NCBI RefSeq assembly: GCF_030247185.1
Contig: NC_080571.1
Span: forward strand, 168,001,421-168,065,420
Reading direction: 5' to 3'
Length of the DNA stretch: 64,000 bases
DNA from: Malaya genurostris
Taxonomy: Eukaryota > Arthropoda > Insecta > Diptera > Culicidae
Shown here: in pieces, positions 22,354 to 34,569 of the stretch
How positions within the stretch are numbered: the stretch's first letter is position 1
Layout: every line of letters starts with the position of its first letter
Notes under the pieces: model-generated
Told to the model about the DNA's origin: nothing
Database searches by the model: none
The model's input: only the letters and a program-made list of their open reading frames with translations
Translations under genes and position numbers: made by a program

Positions 22354-22929
22354 ATGATCTCATGGAAGATCATCCGAATCCGATTCCGGATACTAGTAAA
22401 ATCTCAAATTCTCCAAGGGCTAAACATTATCTACAGGGTACCACTGGGCCATAGAAAGTCTATTTTCGAAAAAAAGGAATTAAATTTGATGCGAATTACA
22501 AAGGAATTGACATCACATTTTTCAAAAGTTGTAGAAATCTCCTGTAAATTATTTGCTGTTGAATATAGAGTTTACATTCCATCCGAGGAGTTGGAAATTG
22601 ACTGGGTTGTGACTGAAGCAAGTCTGACAGCCGATGATTTACTTAAAAATGGAGTTGGTCGTTTTAAAAGCTCCATGCTTGAAGGAGTTAAGATACTCCA
22701 GTGCAAGCAATTGTACTCAGCATCTATTGACGATGGAATTAAGTCTTATCGGTCCTCAGATTCGTTTCGAGTATCATTTGCCGGATCTGCGTTGCCTAGC
22801 CATGTCTATATCGACATAATTAGTCTTCTTGATCGGCTTTTCGTACCGCATGTTATGAAATGCACGAACTGTAAAAAATTCGGACATACAGCTACTGAGG
22901 AACTCCTCAGAATTTTGAAAAATTCTTGA
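22354..22929 (+). pseudogene. ORF1 fragment of copy B (unit 2)
   Basis: Same 191-codon open frame as in unit 1: frameshifted start, single knuckle CTNCKKFGHTAT, then fusion to ORF2 sequence at the deletion. Confidence 0.7.
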
Positions 22930-24502
22930 CTTTAGAAACCAAGTACAAGAGCATACTTCAGGCCAAGAAATGTAGCTATTGGAGACATTTTGTCGAAAGT
23001 TTGTCAAGAGAAACCTCAATGAGCACACTTTGGAACACTGCCAGACGAATGAGGAGTCGTAACGTAGGAAATGAGAGTGAGGAATACTCTCTCAAAAGAG
23101 TAAATTTTCTTCGAACAGTAATAGGATCTTGGTGGGGTGCTCATCTAAAAAAATTGTATCAGACAACGATACTTTCAGTGAAGGAATATGGATGCGTTTG
23201 CTTTCGTTCCGCTGCAAACTCTCATATTATCAATCTGGAGCGAATTCATTGTCGTTGTTTGCGAATTGCTTAAGGCTGCTTGCATTCGACACATATAATG
23301 AGTCTTGACGTTCTGGCGGGAGTTCTTCCATTGAAGGATTGTTTTTGGGAGCTTTCATCGCGACTGCTAATAAGATGTGAGATACAGAATCACCTAGTTA
23401 TTATTAATATCGAAAGGCTAGTTGAGCTTCAATATCAAACAAGATGACAGTATATTTTAACCATATGTCACAGGAAATCAACCCTTCAAGATATATTCCT
23501 ATCAGTGACACCCTCCTAAATGTCTCTGACTCAGCTCTATTTTTCGACACATCCATGCAGCGCGAAGTGCGTGGAATCCCGGAACACCTACGCTCGATGG
23601 AAACCCCAAAAATATTTTCAAGTTAGTTCAGGCATATTGACTCTGTGAAAATGTTTTCACGGACGGATCACGAATTTAAGAGGCTACTGGGTTTGGTTTA
23701 TTCAACAATAATGTTTCGGCTTCATTTAGGCTTCAAGAACCTGCATCTGTTTATATAGCAGAGTTAGCAGCAGTTCATTATAGTTTGAGTGTAATCGTCA
23801 CATTATCTCCAAATCATTATTTACTCTTCACAGATAGTCTGAGTGCAATTGAAGCCATTCGCTCAAACGCTGCTGGCAAAAATGAATCGTTTTTCCTGGG
23901 AAAAAATAAAACAGTGCCTGAACGACATATTGAACAATAATTATCAAATCACAATAGTTTGGGTCCCGGCTCATTGCTCCATTCCAGGCAATGAAAGAGC
24001 CGTTATTTTAGTCAAACATGCTGCTATTGAGAGTGAAATTTATGAGAGACCGATTGCTTTCAACGAATTCTATAGCTCGTTTTGCCAAAGAACACTTGCA
24101 AGCTGGCAAGCTTCTTAGGATAAAGGTGATCTGGGTCGGTGGATGCACTCAATTATTCCTAAAATATCATCAAAGGCATGGTTCAGGGGATTGGATGTGA
24201 GTACGGACTTCATTCGTGTTATGTCCAGACTCATGTGCAATCATTACACGTTAGATGCACATCTCCTTCGAATTGGACTTTCCGAAACTAATTATTGTAC
24301 TTGTGGCGAAGGTTATCGCGATATTGATCATGTCGTTTGGACATGCGTGGAGTATCGTGATGTCAGATCTCAACTAATAAATTCCTTGCGTACTCAAGGT
24401 AGACTAACCAATGTCCCAGTTCGCGACATTCGTGCTTGTCGTAACCTTACATACATGAAACTTCTTTATCATTTTATTAAATCCATTGGAGCTCCAATAT
24501 AA
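22930..24502 (+). pseudogene. ORF2 remnant of copy B (unit 2)
   Basis: As in unit 1 but with two coding differences: A to G at 23534 (STLF to SALF) and A to T at 24003, which turns the RNase H block GNERADIL into GNERAVIL. The altered Asp is one of the conserved metal-binding acids of the RNase H fold. Confidence 0.7.
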
Positions 24503-24667
24503 ATTTTATTTTGTGTTAGACTATTTTCATGAGTTCAACCAATAGCCAGCTATCTTACATTGTGTGGTGAACTGATACAAACCTGAAATAGTTATAAGAT
24601 CATGTACAAAATCAATATATTGTATTTAATGTAATTTAAAATAGCAACTCGCTTGATAAAAACAGTG

Positions 24668-27040
24668 CACAGTGGTTTGAGTCGACAAAAACGTGAACTT
24701 AATTCCGTAGCTGCTAAACCGTTGATCCGATATACATAGTTCCTTTGGAGAACTCATTCACAAAAATATTCCTCGTGATTTGATCACAATAAAAAATGTG
24801 CAAAGCCTACTACGATAAAAGTTTTAGAACTTCTAACGAGAAAAAACTTTGCCGAAGAAGCTATAGGTCTAACGCAAAAAATTTCGGATATATGAAGCAT
24901 TTTCGTTTAAAATCACTTAAAATCAGATTTTTGTGCATAATTTTTTTCAAAATTATTTTCAGTGTCTACTATGTTTGAGACAATTACTAAAAACGTAAAA
25001 TTACACATTTTTGTTGAAGACTGTGCACGGTTTGGCCTTTTCCCTAAAAAGTTATTTAACATTTAAACTTTTATGTACACTAACTTTAACTACTAATAGG
25101 ATGCAGGGTCGCAGACCAGAAGGCACATACATATACTTTCTGGAAAGTTTAAATCAAGTAAAATAAAGTTACGAAGTGTGGTCCTTTTAAATTCTGTAAA
25201 TAAGACAACAAAATATAGAGTGCTTTTTTGACTATTTTTTTATCAAAAACATTTACTAAAACGACTATTTTTGGTTTGTTAAAAGGAGCTTTGTATGAAA
25301 TATTCAAAAATTGGAATCGGTTGTTAGTGTAGCCTTGGTGTAATGGTGTAATGATTGAATATAATTTCATGATGCATTCTTGTATGCAATTGATCAAACT
25401 AAAGAAGCATGTTAACGTGCTCATGAAATTTCGACAAGTTTTACTTATTCTTTTAATAGGATATTCCTCATCCGTTCTTTTAATTCCAATCCAATTCATT
25501 TCAAGGATGATATCTTATCCAGTACGCCTAAAAAACAAATACGTTCTTATGAATTAAGCCATACACTAAAAAAAATAATGAAATTAAAACGATTTCTAAA
25601 TAAATAGTACTATGGAATGGACATCAGTTGAATAAAAAATTCGACTCAAAACCATCCTCGATGTGAAACTAAATTGGAATACATTAATCTCAATGAATAT
25701 GACCGTTTATTTATATTGAGGGTTAGTTTTACTTTTAATGTATATTGAAATATGAAGCACAGTGAAATAACTTTATATTAAATTACCTGCTCCAAATATG
25801 CACTGTTGGTGCTGGTGAGAGCAGCGCTGAATGTTATTTTTAAGATCACAAAAGAGTTAGTTAATAATACAAATGCTGGAGAATTTGATCGATGATAATA
25901 TTACAATAAAATGCGTGAGTGGTTCAACGTTACATACAGGCGTACTCGGTAAAGTATCAAATCAAATTATGTAAATTATGAATCTAGACATTTTTTCAAA
26001 AGAGATATGCCTGAACTTGAGTATAAAAACGTGCACAGACTAAGAATGAAGAATAATAACAAAAAAAAACAAGTTTGTTTGGTTTTAGGGAATGTGCAAC
26101 TAATCTGTTGCCTTACTGCAATTCTATTACAGTTTCTGCTGAAGTCGGTAATATCTCGCGATTTTTTTGTGATAACGATCACCTATGAACATTCACTTTG
26201 AAGAGGAATTCCGAAAGACTCGGTACTCGCTGAGAGTAAGTCATAATAATAAGCTATAGTGAAAAGTTAAAACTAATGTTCTATTTTTTATACCTCGTCT
26301 GCAATTTATTGCAAAAGTTGTCGCCTAAAGGTTATTTATCGGTAGATATTACAAAAAACGCGTGATATGAAGATAAACAATTTTAATAATTTACGTTTTT
26401 CCTAAGAAAATGGTCAAAAAAGCACTCAATATTTTGTTGTCTCATTGACACAATTTAAAAAGGCCACCCTACACACTTGGTAACTTTATATTACTTGATT
26501 TAAACTTTCCAAAAAGTATATGTATGTGCCTATTGGTCTGCGACCCTGCTTCTTATTAGTAGTTAAAGTTAGTGTATAGAAAAATTAGAATGTTAAATAA
26601 CTTTTTAAGGGAAAGGCCAAACCGTGCACAGTCTTTAACAAAAATGTGTAATTTTACGTTTTTAGTAATAGTCTCGAACATAGTAGACACTGGAAATAAT
26701 TGTTAAAAAAATTATGCACAAAAAATTGATTTTAAGTGGTTTCAAACGAAAATGCTTTATATATCCGAAATTTTTTAGGTTAGACCTATAGCTTCTTCGG
26801 CAAAGTTTTTTCTCGTTAGAAGTTCTAAAACTTTGTAGAAGACATCGTTTCTCTATCTCTTAAGGGTAAAAAGTTGTTGAAATGAACTTTTATCGTAGTA
26901 GGCTTTGCACATTTTTTATTGTGAACAAATCACGAGGAATATTTTTGTGAATGAGTTCTCCAAAGAAACTATGTATATCGGATCAACGGTTTAGCAGCTA
27001 GAGAATTAAGTTCACGTTTTTGTCGATTCAAACCACTGTG
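24668..27040. mobile_element. Transib-like long-inverted-repeat element (unit 2)
   Basis: Second-unit copy of the 2,373-bp element, with identical CACAGTGG termini and the same CAGTG flanks (24663-24667 and 27041-27045). One base difference was seen in the right arm (26459 A against 16039 G). Because it moved with the surrounding duplication, it is not an independent insertion. Confidence 0.78.
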
Positions 27041-27189
27041 CAGTGTTTAGATTAACTAATGAATACCAACATACTAATATGATATTCGAAATGTATTAGG
27101 TTTTAATTACTATTTATTGTGGATGCCACGTCGAAGAAAAACTTATGTATATTTGAATATAGCCTATGAAATAAACGTATTTATGAGAA

Positions 27190-27484
<295 letters not shown>

Positions 27485-27515
27485 TGTGATGTTCACTATT
27501 AACTAAATGCTTATG

Positions 27516-28131
27516 ACAATAGCGTAACTTCACGAAGAAATAAAAATACTTATAACTATAAATAACAATTTAAGAAAATCAATTAACAAAAATTTAAAAC
27601 GGTACTTCAACAACAAAAATAAACTACGCCAACGCGCTATATGCATAAGTAGAAAGCAACCTAGCTCAGAATTAACATTTCTTGTTAAAGAAGCAAGTAA
27701 TGCAATTACAGACATTCGTACTACAGTAACCATGAAACTACAAGAACAATTAACTGACGAGAAGAAAAATAAAAAACTGACTTCAAAATGACAAACGCAA
27801 CACCAGCAGGCTTTGACATTCGCCTGGCAATTGCGTTAGTACAAATGTACGATGCCACGCCTTTAGCATTGGACAGACACAGTAAATCTATTAGTAGAGA
27901 TTACAACAGCAGAACACTTACCAATGGCAACATAATTGATAAAAACACGTTTATCATGTAAAGCAAGATTGGGCCTACCTGATAACATAAATAATATAAA
28001 TGAGCTAATAGAAAACGTTAGATCAAGGTGTAAGGACGTTTCAAAACCCGAAAACATAATCTCTAAACTTAAGGCCACCAGACAGAGTGGCCCAATAACA
28101 AAATTCTGCGAGGAAGTAGAAAACCTAACTA
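27516..28131 (+). pseudogene. Ty3/gypsy gag, first part (unit 2)
   Basis: Second-unit equivalent of 17090-17705, with the same KARLGLPDNINN and KFCEEVEN blocks and the same interruption by the mariner-type element. Confidence 0.6.
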
Positions 28132-29009
28132 CGGGGTGATTTTTTAAGAGCTTGAGAACTTTTTTAAACAATAAAACGCATAAAATTTGCAAAATCTCAT
28201 CGGTTCTTTATTTTAAACGTTAGATTGGTACATGACATTTACTTTTTGAAGATAATTTCATTTAAATGTTGACCGCGGCTGCATCTTAGGTGGTCCATTC
28301 GGAAAGTCCAGCATTTCGGCCGGAATAGCCCGAATTTCTTCGGGAATGTTGTCTTCCAAAGCTGGAATAGTTACTGGCTTATTTCTGTAGACTTTAGACT
28401 TGACGTAGCCCCACAAAAAATAGTCTAAAGGCGTCAAATCGCATGATCTTGGTGTCCAACTTACCGGTCCATTTCTTGAGATGAATTGTTCTCCGAAGTT
28501 TTCCCTCAAAATGGCCATAGAATCGCGAGCTGTGTGGCATGTAGCGCCATCTTGTTGAAACCACATGTCAACCAAGTTCAGTTCTTCCATTTTTGGCAAC
28601 AAAAAGTTTGTTAGCATCGAACGATAGCGATCGCCATTCACTGTAACGTTGCGTCCAACAGCATCTTTGAAAAAATACGGTCCAATGATTCCACCAGCGT
28701 ACAAACCACACCAAACAGTGCATTTTTCGGGATGCATGGGCAGTTCTTGAACGGCTTGCTTTTGCTTATTTACGTAGCCATTCAACCAGAAATGAGCATC
28801 ATCGCTGAACAAAATTTGTCGATAAAAAAGCGGATTTTCCGAATGGACCACCTAAGACGCAGCCGCGGTCAACATTTAAATGAAATTATCTTCAAAAAGT
28901 AAATGTCATGTACCAATCTAACGTTTAAAATAAAGAACCGATGAGATTTTGCAAATTTTATGCGTTTTATTGTTTAAAAAAGTTCTCAAGCTCTTAAAAA
29001 ATCACCCTG
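28132..29009 (-). mobile_element. Tc1/mariner-type element (unit 2), 10-base deletion
   Basis: 878 bp flanked by TA (28130-28131, 29010-29011). It has the same structure as in unit 1 except for a 10-base deletion near 28310, at the inner edge of the left inverted repeat, which shifts the transposase frame near its end. Confidence 0.85.
28258..28848 (-). pseudogene. mariner-type transposase fragment (unit 2), altered C-terminus
   Basis: The same catalytic blocks as in unit 1 (FSDDAHFW, QQDGATCHTA, DLTPLDYFLWG). After IPAEML the 10-base deletion replaces the EKVGLSEWTT ending with DFPNGPPKMQPRSTFK. The N-terminal DNA-binding domain is absent. Confidence 0.78.
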
Positions 29010-29011
29010 TA

Positions 29012-29365
29012 CTTCACTCGAGCATATCTATATTAAACAAAAAATACTAAAACAATGGATACCAAAGCGGGCCTAAATACTTTTGTATCAGGAATAAACC
29101 AACCTGAAACAAAAACAAACTAAAAGCAAGGAACTTCCACACAATAAAGGAAGCTACAAAAAAATACAAGAAAATTTGACTGGAAGCACAAGCACTACGC
29201 AAGTTTAACCACGCTAGTAGGCAAAATCACAACAATTTCAAAAACTCAACTTCAACAGTTTCTCTAGAGGAAACGGGAGAAATTTCCTAACCCAAAGCAA
29301 TTTTATCGCAAATCAACGCTATAACGGACCACACCGTTCATACAACAACAATAACCAATTCTATG
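29012..29365 (+). pseudogene. Ty3/gypsy gag, second part (unit 2 and beyond)
   Basis: Continues through the duplication edge at 29288 without a break: SRGNGRNFL, then TQSNFIANQRYNGPHRSYNN and NNQFY. The Asn/Tyr/Arg-rich character fits the C-terminal region of a gypsy gag. It is interrupted at 29365 by a Jockey-type element and resumes at 34062 (ARRSKRPSS). Confidence 0.62.
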
Positions 29366-29479
29366 ATGTCGGTGATGAACAATCGTTCGCGCCGCACGCG
29401 TATAGCTCTTGGCTCCTGGAAAGTTTTTCTGGCTACCTGAGTTTCATTGATTCAAGGCTTCAGTCTTTTTCAAGGCTAC

Positions 29480-29670
29480 CTGAATCACTAACAGTCTTTT
29501 TAAAGACTAACAATTAGTCAGCCTTTCTCAATGCTATACAAAGAGTGATATTCTATTATAAACAGTCTTTTCAAAACCAAGAAATTAATCAGGCTTCTTA
29601 AGGCTAGCTATTCAAAGAACTATTCTTCGAACTAATCAGTCTTTATTAAGACTACCACAAAATCAGTCTT
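29480..29670 (+). repeat. repeated stem-loop motifs in Jockey 5' UTR
   Basis: Six or so copies of CAGTCTTT, several followed at once by a complementary AAAGACT or AAGACTA (for example AGTCTTTTTAAAGACT near 29502 and AGTCTTTATTAAGACT near 29640). Each would form a short hairpin. A role in promoter or packaging is speculative. Confidence 0.55.
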
Positions 29671-29754
29671 TATCAACACTTTTCCAAACTAGGAGTCGAA
29701 TCGAATACTAATTTAGCCTAGTTAATTTAATTTCAAATTTCATTCATTTCAAGA

Positions 29755-30728
29755 ATGCCTGCGTCCAACCGGAAAGGCAACAAGACTAAGGCTAAAATTA
29801 ATTCAATACGGAATAAAGCACAATCCTTTATTCAACATTTTGATAATAACTTTCACGATCTTATAGAATCTGAATGTAAAAATAAAAGACAACGGATGGA
29901 TTTCCCTTTCGTTGATCCTATGCCGTCTAACAATATTTACGAGATTCTTCCTGAATCCGATTGTAGCGACATAGAAGAAAATTCTTCAAAACTTCCCAAA
30001 ATGGACGCTTGTCTTTCTGGGAAGAAACAACAATCTATGCCACCAGTGACGGTGATAATTTCCGACTTCAAAGCATTCCGTACTGAGCTTTCTACTCTTA
30101 TCCCGAAAGTAAAAGTCTCATTTCAAATCGGACGAATAGGAGAATGTCTAGTCTTGGTTGATGGTTTTTAAGATTACGAACGTCTCATCCGATATTTGTC
30201 CGAGAAACTTCATAAATTTTATTCATATGATATAAAATCAGACAGACCCTTCAAGGCTGTCTTGAAAGGCATATCAAACGATCAAAATACCGATGAAATT
30301 AAAAATGAACTAAAAGAATTGCTTGGTTTTGCCTCTTCCCAAGTAATACTTATGAAAAAAGAGCGAATGGTACTTCTAAACCACGCTTTTGAATTTCCCA
30401 TGAACTTTACCTAATACACTTCAATCGAAATGACGTAAACAATTTGAAAACTTTAGAAAAAGTACAATTCATTTCCCACATTAAAATTCATTGGGAACAT
30501 TGTAAACGACATAATCGTATTGCGAACTTTACGCAATGTCGTCGTTGCCAAGGCTTCGGCCATGGAACCAAAAATTGTCATATGAATATACGGTGCTTGA
30601 ATTGTGGTAAATCGCATTCGAAAGACGTTTGTCCAATGAATGAAACCACTGATAAATTTTCATGTTCAAATTGTGATGGAAATCATGAATCCAATTATTT
30701 GAAATGTCCTGTCAAGGAAAAAATCTAA
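29755..30728 (+). pseudogene. Jockey-type ORF1 (gag), broken into three frames
   Basis: Starts at ATG 29755 (MPASNRKGNKTKAKINSIRN), stops at 30171, reopens around 30175-30414 and again to 30728. The middle, FKAVLKGISNDQNTDEIKNE, fits the PRE_C2HC-associated domain of Jockey gag proteins. The last part has three knuckles: CRRCQGFGHGTKNC, CLNCGKSHSKDVC and CSNCDGNHESNYLKC. The product would bind element RNA. At least two stops or frameshifts make it non-functional. Confidence 0.78.
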
Positions 30729-31289
30729 ACGCTCGTTCGCTTAGACAACAAGTCAAATCAACGACCTTAAATTTACAGAACATACCTGAAATCGAAAAAC
30801 CGTTACAAATTCCACGCCTAATTCTGCTAAGGCACTTATTTCTTCGAATTTAAAACAAAAAAAAGGTACGCCTTCCAATTCGTCTTCCAACGAAAACAAT
30901 TTATTGACAAGTAGATCAACCCCTTCATCAACTTCTAATTTAGTTACGCTGTGTAACAGGTAGAAATCTACCACTTAATTCTTCTAATGTAAATAATCAA
31001 AACACAAGAACGCCTTGCAGTTCATCTTCTAACGAAAACAATTTATTAAAGGGTAGATCGGCCAAATCGTCTTCTTTTAATGGCAGTCTACCTACCAATA
31101 TTCCTTCAATGCCATTCGCTTCTTTAAATGAAGTCGATTTTGGCGATATAACTGAAAATAAAATGATTTACCTACAAGATCAACTTTTCCGAATGATCAT
31201 CCGAATGAATTCGACTTCATCACTTTTTGAAGCATTTCAAATCGGATGGCAATTTGCAAATAATATTATAATGAATTTAAAATTTAACA

Positions 31290-33571
31290 GTGATGTTAAA
31301 TAATTATTTGAATATTTCAAATTGGAATGCTCGATCATTAAAATCGAGTGAAGATGAATTTTATAATTTTCTCAAAGTTCACAAAATTCATATTGCCATT
31401 GTGACAGAAACTTTTCTTAAACTAAATGTCAAATTGAAAAGTAATCCACATTATGTGGTTCATCGATTTGACAGGTTCACTGGAACGGGTGGTGGAACTG
31501 CCATTTTTGTCCAACGGCAAATTAAACATCGAATTTTACCTTCTTTCAATACTAAAGTTATTGAAAGCTTGGAAATCGAAGTTGAAACCATTCATGTAAT
31601 TTATTTCATCGCTGGAGCATATTTGCCATTCCAATGCACCGGCGAACAATTAAATTTCTTTAAAGGCGATTTGCAAAAACTCACAAGATATCGACCGAAA
31701 TTTTTCATAATAGGGGACTTAAATGCTAAGCATGTCCAGTGGATTTGCAGGCAAAATTACAGTAATGGTAAAATACTTCATAATCAACTCTCAGCTGATT
31801 ACTTCACAGTTCTTCATCCCAGTAATCCGACTTGCTTCTCTTCAGTGAAAAATCCCTGTACAATTCATCTGGTTCTAACAGATCGAAGTCACATTTGTAG
31901 TGAACCGATTACACATGCTGACTTTGACTCAGATCATCTTCCTGTATCATTCAGACTTTCCAACGAAGCTATAATTAATCCAGTTAGTTCTATATTCAAC
32001 TATCATAGAACTAATGTGGATCATGAAACTATTTTAGAAAATTCTGCGGACATCGACACAGCAATTGATAATTTGAATCATTACATTAACGAAGCTAGAG
32101 ATCTTTCAGTTCCCAAAGCTCAAATTAAATTAAATTCTCCTATCATCGATGACAATCTTTAACTGCTCATTCGATTGAAGAATGTTCGTCGACGACAATA
32201 TCAACGTGATCCTGCTATGAAAAACATAGTTAAGGATTTACAAAAAGAAATTAAACATAGATTTACTCTTTTGCGAAATGAAAATTTCGCTATAGAAGTT
32301 GAACAAATTAAACCATATTCTAAACCCTTCTGGAAGGTTCTTAAGAAACCTCAGAAACCAATTCCGGCTCTCTAATACTTCTTACAAATGGCGAAAAAGC
32401 TCAAAAACTTGTTAAGCAGTTCCAGAGTGTCCACAATTTTAATTTGAACGTTGTGAGTCCTATTGAAAATGAAGTCTCACTGAAATATGATCATATTTCA
32501 ACTCAAGTGTTATTACAAGATGACATTATTGAGACGAATTTTGATGGAATTAATTCAATTATTATGAAATTTAAAAACATGAAGGCTCCTGGTAATGATG
32601 GAATCTTTAATATTCTTATTAAAAATCTTCCGATGTTGCCTTGAGACTCTTGGTTAAAATTTTGAACAAGTGTTTTTCATTAGCATATTTCCCAAAAAGA
32701 TGGAAAAACGCTAAAGTAATTCCTATTCTCAAACCTGATAAAAACCCAGCAGAAACATCAAGTTATCGACCAATTAGCTTACTTTCTTCTATCAGTAAAC
32801 TTTTTGAAAAAAATATCTTGTTGAGAATGATGTCTCATATAAATGAAAATTTAATTTTTTTACCAGAGCAGTTTGGATTTCGTCATGAACATTCAACTAC
32901 TCATCAACTTGTCAGAGTAACGAACATGATAAAAGCAAATAAATCTTCTGGGTTATCCACTGGAGTAGCTCTTCTAGACATAGAAAAAGCATTGGACAGT
33001 GTTTGGCACAAAGGTTTAATAGAAAAAATGTCTGATTTCCAGTTTCCTATTTATTTGATCAAAATGATTCAAAATGATTTAACTGATCGTTCTCTTCAGG
33101 TTACCTATCAGAAATGATAATCTGAATTGCTACCCGTACGAGCAGGTGCTCCGCAGGGTTCGAGCGTTGCTTCAATCATTATTCTGTGACGACACAAGTC
33201 TGTTAGCCACAGGTAGAAATCTAAGAGTGATCTGCAGTCGCCTACAAAGAAGTTTAAATATTTTCAGTGATTATCTGTCAAAATGGAAAATCAAACCAAA
33301 TGCAGCAAAAATGCAATTAATTATCTTTCCTCATAAGCCAAGAGCTTCTTTTCCTAAACCAAACAATAATCACATTCTCAAATTGAATGGCTTGGAATTG
33401 ACATGGTCTGATCAAGCTAATTACTTAGGTTTAACGTATGACAAAAAGCTCACCTTCAAGGATCACATTAAAGGAATTCAGGCAAAGTGTAATAAATATA
33501 TTAAATGTTTATATCCTCATATAAGCAGAAATTCTAAGCTCTGTTTAAAAAAACAAATTGTTAATTTATAA
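31290..33571 (+). pseudogene. Jockey-type ORF2 (endonuclease-RT), broken
   Basis: The first 290 codons (31290-32162) hold an intact-looking AP endonuclease: ISNWNARSLKS, IVTETFLK, FIIGDLNAKH and DFDSDHLPV. After a stop the RT follows: APGNDGI, KPDKNPAETSSYRPISLLSS, DIEKALDSVWHKGL, then APQGS. There a deletion joins APQGSSVAS almost directly to CDDTSLLATGRNL, removing the motif between PQG and (F)ADD. The catalytic Asp of DIEKALD remains, but the usual Phe is Leu. The thumb ends with YLGLTYDKKLTFKDHI. No RNase H is present. Confidence 0.8.
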
Positions 33572-34061
33572 TCAAATTTTCAGTCCAGCCTGCTTTATGC
33601 AGTAACAATTTGGTCAAGTTGCTGTTTCACCAGGAAGAAAACGCTTCAAAGGATTCAGAATAAAATTCTGAAAATGATTTTGAAGCGTTTTCTCTGGTTT
33701 AGTACAAATGAGTTGCACAGACTCACAAATATAGAGTCATTAGATGTAATGTCACATAATATTATGAGCAAATTCTGACAAAAATCGATGCAACCTTCAA
33801 TTGAATCGATTCGCTCTCTGTATTAGTTAGTAAGTTAGTATATAAGTTGCTTTTCCCCATTACACAATACAGGTTTAGAATTTTCCCTACACAAAAATCT
33901 CAGAATTGCGGGAGCAAATGATGTCCTCATGGTAATAGCCAAATCTTGTATATAATAGGGCTGAACAGTCACAACTTGTGGCTGAACACCCAATTTAAAA
34001 CGTAATAATTTAATTTTAACTCATATTCCAATAAAAGTTATTCAAAAAAACCTATTCTATG

Positions 34062-34187
34062 CTAGAAGATCTAAGCGCCCAAGCAGCTAAAATTACTCAT
34101 ACTATAACAATGATAATCGAGGCCGTTTACATTACCAACCTAATCAAACTCGATATGGGTCAAATCGATTTCAGCAAATCGGAAGAA
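34062..34187 (+). pseudogene. Ty3/gypsy gag, C-terminal remnant after Jockey insertion
   Basis: Reads ARRSKRPSS, stop, then NYSYYNNDNRGRLHYQPNQT and RYGSNRFQQIGRM, the low-complexity Asn/Arg/Gln tail usual for this gag type. It ends where the candidate BEL LTR begins; no gypsy pol follows. Confidence 0.55.
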
Positions 34188-34411
34188 TGTCTTCGTAGCA
34201 GGCTCCGACCCATCACCATATATACATCTAATGCAACCAGCTGTGCCGACTGGTCTGATGATTGCGAAAAGAGCGAGAAGATTAAAAATGAGAAACTGAG
34301 TTGTCAGAAGGGCCTGAGAAACTGACATAATTCTATGAACGGTATCACCAACTATCTGCAGAAGGCAGTGTTGGTCAACAGTGTCGCCAGTACAATTAGT
34401 GCGTCGCAACA
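34188..34411 (-). repeat. candidate 3' LTR of BEL-1
   Basis: 224 bp starting TGTTGCGACG and ending CGAAGACA on the minus strand, so it has the TGT...ACA ends of LTRs and lies downstream of the BEL integrase. No partner LTR was found beyond 38717, so the call rests on its ends and position only. Confidence 0.35.
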
Positions 34412-34569
34412 TACTCGCCGCTTTGAACTACTATGTTCAATATAAATATACACATAATTCACATACATTGAACTTACAGATATGATACAATACACTTTCA
34501 ATTCTTACAGGCTAACACATGAAAAATTTCAGCTTAATCTAATGAGCTATCCGAAATCCTTTGGTCTCG

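Larger units (their letters stand above)
29366..34053 (+). mobile_element. Jockey-type non-LTR retrotransposon, full length but broken
   Basis: 4,688 bp flanked by the 8-bp direct repeat ATTCTATG (29358-29365 and 34054-34061). Order: 5' UTR with repeated AGTCTTT motifs, ORF1 with PRE-type and zinc-knuckle regions, ORF2 with endonuclease and RT and no RNase H, then a 3' UTR ending AATAAAAGTTATTCAAAAAAA. Removing it joins the two halves of the gypsy gag at NNQFY/ARRSK, which independently supports the boundaries. Confidence 0.82.
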
